The notes under the pieces are model-generated. The model worked only from the letters and a program-made list of their open reading frames with translations, was not told the DNA's origin and did not search any database. Source: Lachnospiraceae bacterium OF09-6 (GTDB lineage Bacteria > Bacillota > Clostridia > Lachnospirales > Lachnospiraceae). Taken from it: a stretch of 39,173 bases of DNA. Positions within the stretch are counted from its first letter, which is position 1; each line of letters begins with the position of its first letter. Location of the stretch: assembly GCA_003435055.1 (NCBI GenBank), contig QUMM01000031.1:1-39173 (forward strand). The letters are read 5' to 3'. Below, piece after piece: positions 7,307 through 16,461 of this stretch. A program made the translations under genes and the position numbers.

Positions 7307-7361
7307 TTGTAATTTATGGAAAAGTCCGATAGAATATCAATGATTGCATAATTCTGCAATC
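7307..7361 (+). promoter_or_regulatory. Predicted comEA promoter with inverted repeat at the start site
   Basis: A -35 TTGTAA (7307-7312) and -10 TAGAAT (7330-7335) are 17 bases apart. Right at the predicted start lies a perfect 7-base inverted repeat, GATTGCA (7342-7348) and TGCAATC (7355-7361) around TAATTC. It could be an operator or a 5'-end stem-loop of the mRNA; the sequence does not decide between these. Confidence 0.5.
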
Positions 7362-7406
7362 TTGTTCAGGGAAGCTCCGCTGTATCAGAATCAGAGGAGC
7401 ATACAT

Positions 7407-8096
7407 ATGAAGAATCAGAAAAAAAAGTCAGGAATCATCAGTATTTTGCTGATACTGTCTCTTTGCTTCACTGGGTGTGATACAGTCGGAAAAGAGATTG
7501 TATGGAAGAACCGGGAGGCAGAGTCTGCTGCAGTGGATGAGCAGGTGCTGTCAGTGGAAAATATTACGGAGATGTGTACGGAAGCAGAGTCCGGTGTGGA
7601 TTCCGTTTCTTTCGACAGGACAGAAGAAGTGCAGACCGAACAGAGCATGGTACTCTACGCAGATATTTGTGGAGCTGTGCAGGAACCGGGAGTTTATAAG
7701 CTCGAGGAAGGTGCACGTATTTTTCAGCTGATTAAACAGGCGGGCGGGCTGCGGGAAGACGCAGATCTGACCAGTGTGAATCAGGCAGAAAAAGTGACAG
7801 ATGGGATGAAGATTCGTATCTATACGAAAGAGGAAGCTGCCTCGCTGCCGCAGCAGATATGGGAAAGTACAGCTGAATCGGAGCAGACAGCCCCGGTATC
7901 GGCAAAGATTAATATCAACAGTGCAGATATTGCGCAGCTGACACAGCTGACAGGCATTGGAGAAGCCAGAGCAGCGGATATCATCGCATACCGGACGGAG
8001 CATGGAAGATTTCTGACGATTGAAGAGATTATGAATGTCAGTGGAATCAAAGAATCGACATTCCAGAAAATAAAAGATCAAATTGTAGTGGAGTGA
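7407..8096 (+). CDS. comEA: ComEA-like competence protein with SLBB and helix-hairpin-helix domains
   Basis: This 229-residue exported DNA-binding protein is of the ComEA type, the surface receptor that hands transforming DNA to the ComEC channel. A signal segment (8-20) ends in CFTGC with Cys24, so it looks like a lipoprotein instead of the usual single-span ComEA. An acidic linker (30-78) precedes an SLBB domain (VLYADICGAVQEPGVYKLEEG onward, split here as YADICGAV and PGVYKL, about 80-145). The C-terminal helix-hairpin-helix pair starts at ININSAD (168) and includes LTGIGEARA. ATG 7407 has GAGGAG 7 bases upstream; an upstream TTG at 7344 lacks one. comEC lies four genes downstream, after a two-component system. 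Confidence 0.88.
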   Translation: MKNQKKKSGIISILLILSLCFTGCDTVGKEIVWKNREAESAAVDEQVLSVENITEMCTEAESGVDSVSFDRTEEVQTEQSMVLYADICGAVQEPGVYKLEEGARIFQLIKQAGGLREDADLTSVNQAEKVTDGMKIRIYTKEEAASLPQQIWESTAESEQTAPVSAKININSADIAQLTQLTGIGEARAADIIAYRTEHGRFLTIEEIMNVSGIKESTFQKIKDQIVVE

Positions 8097-8107
8097 GGAG
8101 AAGTCAG

Positions 8108-8796
8108 ATGGCAAAAAAGGTATTAGTGGTCGATGATGAGAAGAATATTGTAAAAGGAATCCGTTTCAGCCTGGAACAGGACGGAATGGAAGTAGACTGT
8201 GCATATGACGGAGAAGAAGCATTGAATATGGTACATGCCAGAGAATATGATGTGGTGTTGCTGGATCTGATGCTTCCGAAGGTAGATGGCTTGTCTGTCT
8301 GCCAGCAGATTCGCGAGTTTTCCAATGTTCCGGTTGTGATGCTGACTGCTAAGGGAGATGACATGGATAAGATCATGGGACTGGAGTACGGAGCGGATGA
8401 TTATATTACCAAACCATTCAATATTCTGGAAGTAAAGGCACGAATCAAAGCCATCATGAGAAGAACCGGAAAGGCCGCTGCAGCAGAGACGAAGAGCAAG
8501 ACCATTGAGGTTGGAGATCTGATGCTGGATTGTGAAGGACGAAGAGTGAGCATTGCAGGAAAAGAGATCAACCTGACAGCGAAGGAATTTGATGTACTGG
8601 AGCTTCTGGTATTTAATCCGAATAAAGTATACAGCAGAGAGAATCTGCTGGATATCGTCTGGGGATATGAGTACCCGGGAGATGTGAGAACCGTAGATGT
8701 GCATATTCGCAGACTTCGGGAGAAGATTGAAGCCAATCCAAGCGAACCAAAATATGTACATACAAATGGGGTGTGGGATACTATTTCCAGCACTGA
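8108..8796 (+). CDS. OmpR/PhoB-family response regulator, frame slips at its last codons
   Basis: The receiver domain (1-120) has the acidic pair in VVDDE (9-11), phosphoacceptor Asp53 in LLDLMLP and Lys in TKPF. The winged-helix DNA-binding domain follows (about 135-225, with VDVHIRRLREKIE as recognition region). Proteins of this type normally end TKWGVGYYF(Q). Here the A run at 8764-8766 is one short, turning the end into TNGVWDTIS and moving the stop from 8794-8796 to 8810-8812. With one A restored the family ending appears exactly. The start ATG 8108 has AGGAG upstream. It is paired with the histidine kinase downstream; the WalR/PhoP-like sequence does not fix the signal. The comEA gene ends 11 bases upstream. 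Confidence 0.9.
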
Positions 8797-8800
8797 GGCA

Positions 8801-8827
8801 AAAAGGGGCTGAGTGATCAGCCCTTTT
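8801..8827 (+). terminator. Hairpin between response regulator and kinase genes
   Basis: AAAAGGGGCTGA (8801-8812) pairs with TCAGCCCTTTT (8817-8827) around GTGA, with one bulged G. The stem would be perfect if the CCC run were CCCC, which fits the base-loss pattern elsewhere in this sequence. It has a short T tail and may partially terminate, lowering kinase relative to regulator. Confidence 0.5.
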
Positions 8828-8867
8828 CGATTCTACATGTTATGCCAGAATATAACGGGGGAGACGG

Positions 8868-10316
8868 ATGAAAAAGTTACAGAAATTAATCGAACGAATC
8901 GGACTGAAGCGTTATCTGAAAAGCCTGCAGTTCCGGATTTTTATTATTCTTTGTGTGGTAGGAATCGTGCCGATTTTGCTTATGAAGATGAGTATCCTGA
9001 AAAACTATCAGGAACAGTCACTGATTCAGAGGGGAAATATGCTGCAGAATCAGTGTGAAAACTTTGCTGACCGAATTGGAGATGCTCTGCAGGGTGACAA
9101 TCTCCAATTGGACGGGTATGAAACAGAGATGGAACAGCTTGCAACGTTGTATAATGGCCGTATGGTAGTTGTGGATGATGAATTCCGGGTAATAAAAGAT
9201 ACCTTCAATCTTGATCTTGGGAAAACACTGGTATCCAAAGAGGTAGTGCTATGCTTTCAGAACGAAAGCAGCCTGACTCACGATGAAGATTATAAGTTCA
9301 TTGAACTGGCGATTCCAATTCGGGAGTCGGTGAATAAGCAGGTGGTGGGAGCGTTGATCATCAGTTCCGAGACTGCCGATATTGTAGAAAACAGAGAAGA
9401 GCTTAGCAGAAAAGTATTTATGCTGCAGATGGGGCTGATCATCATCGTGTTGATTACTGCATTTTATATGTCGGGATATTTGGTTCGACCGTTTGCCAGA
9501 GTGACAAAGTCTCTGGAAAAAGTAAGCGGTGGTTTTCTGGATGGTGATCTGATGATCCTGGATTATACAGAGACCAGAGAGATGTCAGAAGCCTATAACC
9601 AGATGCTGGCAAGAATGAAGACATTAGATGATTCCAGGCAGGAATTTGTGTCGAATGTCTCTCATGAATTGAAGACCCCGATTACTTCGATGAAAGTACT
9701 GGCAGATTCTCTGCTGATGCAGGAGGATGTACCGGCGGAATTATATCGTGAATTTATGGGGGATATTGCGGAAGAGATTGAGCGGGAGAATAAGATTATC
9801 AATGATCTGCTGTCTCTGGTGAAGATGGACAAGAAGGCGTCCGATGTGAATATTCAGTCCACCAATATCAATGAGTTGATTGAACTGATCATGAAACGGC
9901 TTCGTCCGATTGCCCAGAAACGGAATATTGAACTGACGCTGGACAGTTATAAGCCAGTCATTGCAGAAGTGGATGAGACCAAGCTGACACTGGCTCTTTC
10001 CAATCTGATGGAGAATGCGGTAAAATATAATAAAGAAGGTGGCTGGGTACGAATCTCGATTAATACTGATCACAAGTATTTTTATGTGAAAGTAGAGGAT
10101 AACGGAATCGGAATTCCCAAGGAAGATCAGGAACACATTTTTGAACGATTTTATCGAGTGGATAAGTCACACTCCAGAGAAATCGGAGGCACCGGGCTGG
10201 GTCTTGCTATTGCCAGAAGTGGTATTCTGATGCATCATGGCATTATTAAGGTATACAGTGAAGAAGGGGAAGGAACCACTTTTACGGTACGCGTACCGTT
10301 AACTTATTCGGAGTAG
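8868..10316 (+). CDS. Membrane sensor histidine kinase
   Basis: This 482-residue kinase has one membrane segment at 23-40, an extracytoplasmic sensor of ~145 residues, a second segment at 184-203 and a HAMP linker (~204-255). The dimerisation domain has His266 in SHELKTPI as phosphorylation site. The GHKL ATPase domain follows with N box NLMENAVKYN, G1 DNGIGIP, F box FERFYRVD and G2 GGTGLGLAI. It is the partner of the upstream regulator. The sensor domain is not one I recognise. The GerMN lipoprotein starts 14 bases later, so the three form a sensing unit. In Actinobacteria the MtrAB kinase pair is similarly followed by a GerMN lipoprotein, LpqB; the analogy is by order only. Confidence 0.92.
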   Translation: MKKLQKLIERIGLKRYLKSLQFRIFIILCVVGIVPILLMKMSILKNYQEQSLIQRGNMLQNQCENFADRIGDALQGDNLQLDGYETEMEQLATLYNGRMVVVDDEFRVIKDTFNLDLGKTLVSKEVVLCFQNESSLTHDEDYKFIELAIPIRESVNKQVVGALIISSETADIVENREELSRKVFMLQMGLIIIVLITAFYMSGYLVRPFARVTKSLEKVSGGFLDGDLMILDYTETREMSEAYNQMLARMKTLDDSRQEFVSNVSHELKTPITSMKVLADSLLMQEDVPAELYREFMGDIAEEIERENKIINDLLSLVKMDKKASDVNIQSTNINELIELIMKRLRPIAQKRNIELTLDSYKPVIAEVDETKLTLALSNLMENAVKYNKEGGWVRISINTDHKYFYVKVEDNGIGIPKEDQEHIFERFYRVDKSHSREIGGTGLGLAIARSGILMHHGIIKVYSEEGEGTTFTVRVPLTYSE

Positions 10317-10330
10317 GCAGGAAAGAGAAT

Positions 10331-11314
10331 ATGAAGAAAACGACATTATGGATTGCAGTAGCAGTGTTGATTTTGCTGACAGGATGTGGACAGAAAAAGG
10401 CTGATACATCCGGATATCAGGTATTTTATGTGAATGAGGAAGGAAATACACTGATTTCCGCAGACTATCCGTTAAAAGGGGAGAACACACTGGACTGCAT
10501 TCAGGAGATGTGGAAAAAGATGAAAGAGAGTGTGGCTGGAAGTGGTCAGAACAGTCTGGTACCGGAAGGACTGGACATTCAGGCACTGGATCTGACCGGC
10601 GGCCAGCTGACGATCACGTTTAACAGTGAGTATAACAAGATGAATAAGGTGCAGGAGGTATTGCTGAGGGCAGGCCTGGTAGAAGGAGTTACTCAGTTTG
10701 CGGATGTGAAGACTGTGGTATTCCATGTGGGAGAAGATGTGCTGAGAGACCATAACGGGGAACCGATAGGAGCAATGACACGCAGCAACTTTATCAACAA
10801 TCCGGTTGGCATCAATTCTTACCAGTATGCTTCACTGGTTCTGTATTTTTCCAGTCTTTCAGGAGACAAGATTGTGAAAGAAATGAGGAATGTACACTAT
10901 TCTACGAATACGACTTTGGAAAAAGTTATTCTGGAACAGCTGGCAGCAGGACCGATGAACAGCAAGCTTAGTGGTGTCCTTTCAGAGGAGGTGCGGGTTC
11001 TGGATGTAAAAGTCAGCGAGAAGACCTGTACACTGAATCTGAATCAGGCATTTCTGGATACAGTGGCTGGAACAGCAACACCAGAAGTAGTGATTTATGC
11101 CATGGTAGACAGTCTGTGCGATAACCTTGGAGTAGATAAAGTACAGTTCCAGGTAGAAGGATCGTCAGATGTTGTCTACGGAGACAGCCTGAGTCTGGCC
11201 GGACCATTTCATCGAAACAGTGATATCATAGAGATTCAGGAGATACAGGAACAGGTGACTGAGGCGGCAGAAAGTGAAAGTCAGGAGCTGGGAGAGCCAC
11301 AGATCGGTTTGTAA
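10331..11314 (+). CDS. GerMN-domain lipoprotein
   Basis: The 327-residue protein starts with a classic lipoprotein signal (hydrophobic 6-16, lipobox LLTGC, Cys19). Two repeats of the GerMN (sporulation/germination, PF10646) fold follow: about 28-150 (NTLDCIQEMWKKM... LTITFN) and about 165-285 (TLEKVILEQLAAGP ... CTLNLNQAFLD). The C-terminus is acidic and Glu-rich. GerM in Bacillus is a sporulation and germination lipoprotein; here the gene is fused in order to a two-component system, so it may be a cell-surface accessory of the kinase. There are 14 bases between the kinase stop and this start. comEC follows 23 bases later. Confidence 0.88.
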   Translation: MKKTTLWIAVAVLILLTGCGQKKADTSGYQVFYVNEEGNTLISADYPLKGENTLDCIQEMWKKMKESVAGSGQNSLVPEGLDIQALDLTGGQLTITFNSEYNKMNKVQEVLLRAGLVEGVTQFADVKTVVFHVGEDVLRDHNGEPIGAMTRSNFINNPVGINSYQYASLVLYFSSLSGDKIVKEMRNVHYSTNTTLEKVILEQLAAGPMNSKLSGVLSEEVRVLDVKVSEKTCTLNLNQAFLDTVAGTATPEVVIYAMVDSLCDNLGVDKVQFQVEGSSDVVYGDSLSLAGPFHRNSDIIEIQEIQEQVTEAAESESQELGEPQIGL

Positions 11315-11337
11315 CAGCCAAAAGAAAGGGTTGTATT

Positions 11338-13533
11338 TTGAAAAAACGCAAATTGTGTGTGCTCTGTCTTCCGATTTTGCTGTGGTTTCTAGTGACTGCT
11401 ATCTGGGAGCAGCGAGAGCCCGAAAGGGCTCCCTGGCCATGGCAGGAGGGAACACGGCTGGAAGTGACAGGCACAGTAGATCAGATACATACCAAAGAGA
11501 AAAATCAGACAATTATTCTAAAAAACATTTCTATTTCTACAAATGATGTGAGTGATACAGATGAGGATCATTTCACAAATTCAATGTCAGCGGATTCAGC
11601 TGATACAATATCCGGAATAAAAATACAGATGCAGCATCAGGAAACGGTGCAGATCGGGAATCGGATTTGTGTGTCTGGCTATTGCCAGTATTTTACAGGG
11701 GCGCAAAATGAAGGAGAATTTGATGCAGAACAGTATTATACTTTGCAAAAGATCTCGTTTTGTCTCAAAAAAGGTATCATCTTAAAAAATAATGGAACTG
11801 TGGACATTATAAAAGAAACCTGTCGTATGCTAAGAGAACATGCCAAAATGGTTCTGGAGAAACTGATGGAAAAAGAAGAAGCAGGGGTCATGGAAGCAGT
11901 GCTGCTGGGAGAAAAAAGCAATCTGGACCCGGAAATACGCAGTTTATATCAGAAGAATGGTATCATTCATGTGCTGGCGATTTCAGGGTTACATATTTCC
12001 ATGATTGGTATGTCTTTGTTTCATTTCCTGAGAAAAAGAAGATTGGGTTTTGGAAGTGCAGCTTTCATTTCAGGTATTCTGATCTGGTTTTACGGGATGC
12101 TGACCGGATTCCCGGTATCAGCAATCAGAGCTGTGATGATGTTTTTCCTGTTTCTTGGAGCTCAGGTACTGGGAAGAACCTATGATATTCCAATAGCCAT
12201 GACGGTATCTGGAGTGAGCATGTTGTTTTTTCAGCCAGAGCTGTTAACACAGAGTGGATTCCTGTTATCTTACAGTGCAGTGGCAGGGGTGGCTGCGGCG
12301 AGTGCACTGCCGGAAACACGTCCGTCTTTGGAAGCACTGAAAGTCAGTGTAGTCTCCTGGCTGATGACAGCACCGATTGTGGCCTGGTTTTATTATCAGC
12401 TTCCCATCTATGGAATTTTACTGAACCTTCTGGTGATTCCATCCATGTCTGTCATTGTATTGATGGGAATATTGGGATTATTGACAGGAATCTTCAGCGC
12501 CGCAGCGGGAACCTTTCTGCTGGCACCGGTACATTATCTTTTGCAAATTACATTTGCGTTGTGCAGACAATGCGGCAGAATCCCCGGGGCACAGTGGGTA
12601 ACCGGTCATCCTGCGCTCTGGAAGATTGGCATTTATTATCTGATTCTCGTACTGTTGTTCGAATTTTTGATAAAAATCGGAAAAATAGATTTGATAAAGA
12701 CTGCATTTGGAATTATACTAGGAGTAGGTATTTTAGGTTACCGGGGATCATGGGACTGGACGATGACGTTTCTGAATGTGGGGCAGGGAGATGGAATCTG
12801 CATTCAGACAGAAAAAGGCAATATCTGGATGATGGATGGAGGAAGCAGTACCAGAGATCGTCTGGCACAGTATTGTCTGGAGCCATATCTGAAGTATCAG
12901 GGAGTTAGGCAGGTGGAATGCTGGATGATATCTCATTTTGATCAGGACCATATCAGTGGACTGATGGAGATCCTGGAAAACTATGAGCTGGGACCTACTG
13001 GTAAAAATGTAAATGGCATCACAGTCAAGCAGATTCTGATACCAGATCTTACGCTGGAGGATGAAAAAGAGAAAAGACATATGCTGGAACTGGCTGCGCA
13101 TTGCCAGATACCAGTATATCAGTGTGCAAAAGGAACAGAGCTGGAGCAGGATGGAATGTACATTCGGGTATTAAATCCTGTTGTACAGAAGCATTATGAA
13201 AGTCCGAATGCAGGATCCATGACTCTTTTGGTTTCTTTCCAGGATTTTTCAGCACTGCTGACTGGAGATCTGGAAGGAAGCGGAGAACAGCAGGTTGCAG
13301 AGGCACTGGAAGAAAACGTGGATGTACTGAAGGTGGCACACCACGGATCCAGAAACAGCAGCAGTGAGGATTTTTTAGAAAAAGCAGGAGGAGCCAGTGC
13401 TGTGATATCCTGCGGAGCGGGAAATTCCTATGGACATCCGCATTCGGAGCTCCTGGACAGATTAAAGAGAGCAGGATATAAGATCCTGCGGACAGACCAG
13501 GATGGGATGATTCGTTTTAAAGTAAAAAAGTAA
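11338..13533 (+). CDS. comEC: DNA internalisation protein ComEC/Rec2
   Basis: This 731-residue polytopic membrane protein forms the channel through which transforming DNA enters as a single strand. The N-terminal soluble DUF4131/OB-like part (~40-170) is followed by the Competence membrane domain (~195-465, with VLAISGLHISMIG and SAIRAVMMFF). The C-terminal metallo-beta-lactamase-like domain begins FLNVGQGDG (~479) and has HFDQDH (~533) and HHGSRNS (~668), so the nuclease-like metal site is kept. The start is TTG at 11338 preceded by AAAGGG, and no better start is in frame. With comEA this suggests a complete uptake channel core; comEB, pilus genes and comF are not in the window. Confidence 0.93.
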   Translation: MKKRKLCVLCLPILLWFLVTAIWEQREPERAPWPWQEGTRLEVTGTVDQIHTKEKNQTIILKNISISTNDVSDTDEDHFTNSMSADSADTISGIKIQMQHQETVQIGNRICVSGYCQYFTGAQNEGEFDAEQYYTLQKISFCLKKGIILKNNGTVDIIKETCRMLREHAKMVLEKLMEKEEAGVMEAVLLGEKSNLDPEIRSLYQKNGIIHVLAISGLHISMIGMSLFHFLRKRRLGFGSAAFISGILIWFYGMLTGFPVSAIRAVMMFFLFLGAQVLGRTYDIPIAMTVSGVSMLFFQPELLTQSGFLLSYSAVAGVAAASALPETRPSLEALKVSVVSWLMTAPIVAWFYYQLPIYGILLNLLVIPSMSVIVLMGILGLLTGIFSAAAGTFLLAPVHYLLQITFALCRQCGRIPGAQWVTGHPALWKIGIYYLILVLLFEFLIKIGKIDLIKTAFGIILGVGILGYRGSWDWTMTFLNVGQGDGICIQTEKGNIWMMDGGSSTRDRLAQYCLEPYLKYQGVRQVECWMISHFDQDHISGLMEILENYELGPTGKNVNGITVKQILIPDLTLEDEKEKRHMLELAAHCQIPVYQCAKGTELEQDGMYIRVLNPVVQKHYESPNAGSMTLLVSFQDFSALLTGDLEGSGEQQVAEALEENVDVLKVAHHGSRNSSSEDFLEKAGGASAVISCGAGNSYGHPHSELLDRLKRAGYKILRTDQDGMIRFKVKK

Positions 13534-13566
13534 TGACAGATAGTCAGGAGAAAGGCAGGGAGCAGG

Positions 13567-14600
13567 ATGGAAGCTGACAGAACTGCATTAACGGAAACGA
13601 TTCGGGAAAAGGCAGAAGCAAGAGAGAAGGATCTGCTCAGCCTTATGCAGCTTTAAGTGTGGAATCAAGAGGCAGAGACCGTAAGGAAGAACCTTGTGAT
13701 ATCAGGACAGCGTATCAGAGAGACCGGGATCGGATATTGCACTGCAAGGCTTTTCGTCGGCTGAAGCATAAGACGCAGGTATTTCTGTGTCCACAGGGAG
13801 ACCATTACCGGGATCGGCTGACTCATACCCTGGAGGTTTCACAGATTGCCAGAACCATCAGCTGTGCGTTGTCATTGAATGAGAATCTGACGGAAGCAAT
13901 CGCCCTGGGACATGATCTGGGGCATACACCATTTGGTCATTCTGGAGAACATGTATTGAATCGACTATGTCCGGATGGATTTATTCATTGTGAGCAGAGC
14001 GTCCGTGTGGTGGAAATCCTGGAAAAAAAAGGACAGGGACTGAATCTTACCTGGGAGGTGCGGGATGGCATACGGAACCACCGCACCAGTGGGCATCCGG
14101 CTACGCTGGAGGGCAGATGCGTCCAGCTGGCAGATAAGATCGCCTATATCAATCATGATATTGATGATGCGGAGCGTGCCGGTATTTTAAAAGAATCTGA
14201 TATTCCGACACCTTATCGAAGAATTCTGGGGAGTACCACAAAGGAACGGTTGAATACTATGATTCATGATATTGTGGAAAACAGTCAGGGAAAGCCGGAG
14301 ATATTACCTACGGCAGACATTGAATGGGCAATGCAGAACCTGCGGGCCTTTATGTTTCGTAACGTCTATACCGGAAGTGTGGCAAAGGCGGAAGAAGGAA
14401 AAGCGGAACATATGATACGCGCATTGTATGAGTATTATACAGAGCATCTGGAAAGCCTTCCAGAGGAATATCTGGTTATGATTTATCACCGGGGGGAAGG
14501 CGTAGAACGGGTAGTATGCGATTATATTTCCGGTATGACAGATCAATATGCCATGGCAAAATATACAGAACTATTTATACCGAAACTATGGCAGTTTTAA
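13567..14600 (+). CDS. dgt: HD-domain dGTP triphosphohydrolase-like protein, frame broken near 13641
   Basis: Family members hydrolyse dGTP or other dNTPs to nucleoside and triphosphate. The frame opens at ATG 13567 (GGGAG upstream) and runs 25 codons to a stop. From 13642 the next frame continues with the family's YAALSVESRGRDR and EEPCDIRTAYQRDRDRI (C-terminal to it) up to 14600. CC at 13641-13642 would need to be CCC to give LLSPYAAL. The HD site is complete: THTLEV (first His), GHDLGHTPFGH (His-Asp pair) and ADKIAYINHDIDD (last Asp). Length after joining (~344) fits the short Firmicute form. It sits between comEC and dnaG, as in many Lachnospiraceae. Confidence 0.9.
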
Positions 14601-14610
14601 GATTACTTAT

Positions 14611-14651
14611 GTTCCGCGAAGCGTGTTGCTGTGAGCAAAGTGAACTGGAAC
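14611..14651 (+). other. Stem-loop in the dgt-dnaG gap
   Basis: GTTCC (14611-14615) can pair with GGAAC (14647-14651), enclosing TTGCT/AGCAA around GTG. It contains GAGCAAAGTGAAC, the near-copy of the 13-mer in the rRNA trailer stem-loop. There is no T tail, so it is not a simple terminator. Confidence 0.35.
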
Positions 14652-14667
14652 GTTTTAAGGAGTGTTT

Positions 14668-16439
14668 ATGTTTTATTCAGAAAATCTGATCGAAGAAGTC
14701 AGGATGAAAAATGATATTGTGGATGTGATTTCCAGTTATGTTAAACTACAGAAAAAGGGAAGTTCATATTTTGGACTCTGTCCGTTTCATAATGAAAAAT
14801 CACCTTCCTTTTCAGTTTCACCGTCCAAGCAGATGTATTATTGTTTCGGATGCGGAGCAGGAGGAAATGTGCTGACCTTTATTATGGAATATGAGAATTA
14901 TCCTTTCCGGAAGCATTGAAGTATCTGGCAGACCGGGTTGGTGTAGAACTTCCACAGCAGGAGATGAACGAAGAGATGAAGAGGCAGCAGGATCTGAGAA
15001 GCAGGATCCTGGAGCTCAATAAAATGGCTGCAAAGTATTATTATTATCAGCTGAGAACAGAGAATGGTGCCCATGCCATGGAATACCTAAAGAGCAGAAA
15101 ACTCAGTGATGAGACCATTCACAAGTTTGGACTTGGTTATTCCAATAAGTATGGAAATGACCTTTACAAATATCTGAAGAGTAAGGGAATCAGCGATGAA
15201 TTGCTGGCGCAGTCGGGACTGATGAATGTGGATGAAAAAAGGGGAATGTATGATAAGTTCTGGAATCGTGTGATATTCCCGATTATGGATGTTAATGGAA
15301 GAGTGATTGGATTTGGCGGCCGTGTGATGGGAGATGGAAAGCCGAAGTACCTGAATTCACCGGAGACAAGGGTATTCGATAAGAGCCGAAACCTGTATGG
15401 ACTGCATATCGCCCGGACATCCAGAAAAAAGTATATGCTGGTATGTGAAGGCTATATGGATGTGATTTCCATGCATCAGGCCGGATTTACCAATGCAGTA
15501 GCTTCGCTGGGAACGGCGCTGACTTCCCAGCATGCCAGTCTGCTGAAGCGGTATACGGATGAAGTAATACTGACCTATGACAGTGATGAGGCAGGAGTCA
15601 AAGCAGCTCTGCGTGCGATTCCGCTGTTAAAAGAAGCAGGGGTAGCAACCAGGGTACTGTCTATGCTGCCATATAAGGATCCAGATGAATTTATTAAAGC
15701 ACTGGGAGCCGAAGAGTTTCAGAAGCGGATTGACCAGGCTCAGAACAGTTTTTTATTCGAAATTGATGTATTACAGAGAAATTACGATATGCAGGATCCT
15801 CAGAGTAAAACAGCCTTTTACGAAGAAACTGCAAAAAAATTGATGACCTTTGATCAGGAGCTGGAGCGGGAGAATTATATTGAGGCAGTAGCATCCAGAT
15901 ATGGTGTGGGATTTGACGCTTTACGTAAGCTGGTGAATCGAATGGCTATGAAGAATGTATCGATTCCGAAGACTACGGTGAAGATCAAAAGCGCCAGACC
16001 AGAGAAGGATGAAGGCGTGGTAAAGTCCCAGAAACTGATGCTGACCTGGCTGATTGAGTACCCATCTCTGTATCTTTTGGTCAGACAATATCTCAAAAAA
16101 GAAGATTTTTCCACAGAACTCTATGAAACTGTGGCAGGTCTTTTGTTTGAACAGTATGAATCCGGAGAGCGTAATCCGGCAAAGATTATCAATCATTTTA
16201 CAGAACCGGAGGAGCAGAGAGAAGCAGCATCCCTGTTTAATACGGCCATTCAGGTGGAGACAAATGCAGACAGGGAGAAGGCATTTAAAGAGACACTGGG
16301 CAAGATTCTGACATACAGTCTGGAGCAGCGCACAGCGAATCTGGATCCGACTGATATGAAAGGACTTCAGCAGATTATTGCTGACCGGAAAAAACTGACA
16401 CAGATACAGAAAATAAGAGTGGATTTTGGGGAACAGTAA
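14668..16439 (+). CDS. dnaG: DNA primase DnaG, frame broken near 14907
   Basis: Primase makes RNA primers at the replication fork. The N-terminal zinc ribbon [13 protein letters not shown] ... [10 protein letters not shown] has the CHC2 ligands. The frame then ends at TGA after NYPFRKH. The next frame picks up at [14 protein letters not shown] and continues to 16439 with the TOPRIM core ([23 protein letters not shown]) and the C-terminal helicase-binding region. CC at 14907-14908 should be CCC, giving [15 protein letters not shown]. Because primase is essential, an in-place null is implausible; a one-base sequence error is by far the better reading. ATG 14668 follows AAGGAG. rpoD, common immediately downstream in Firmicutes, is absent. 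Confidence 0.94.
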
Positions 16440-16461
16440 TTCCACGGAAGATGGAGAAACT

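Noticed and set aside
14662..14919. Separate 85-residue zinc-finger protein before a headless primase
   Set aside because: The two frames are the contiguous halves of DnaG, joined by one missing C at 14907-14908.
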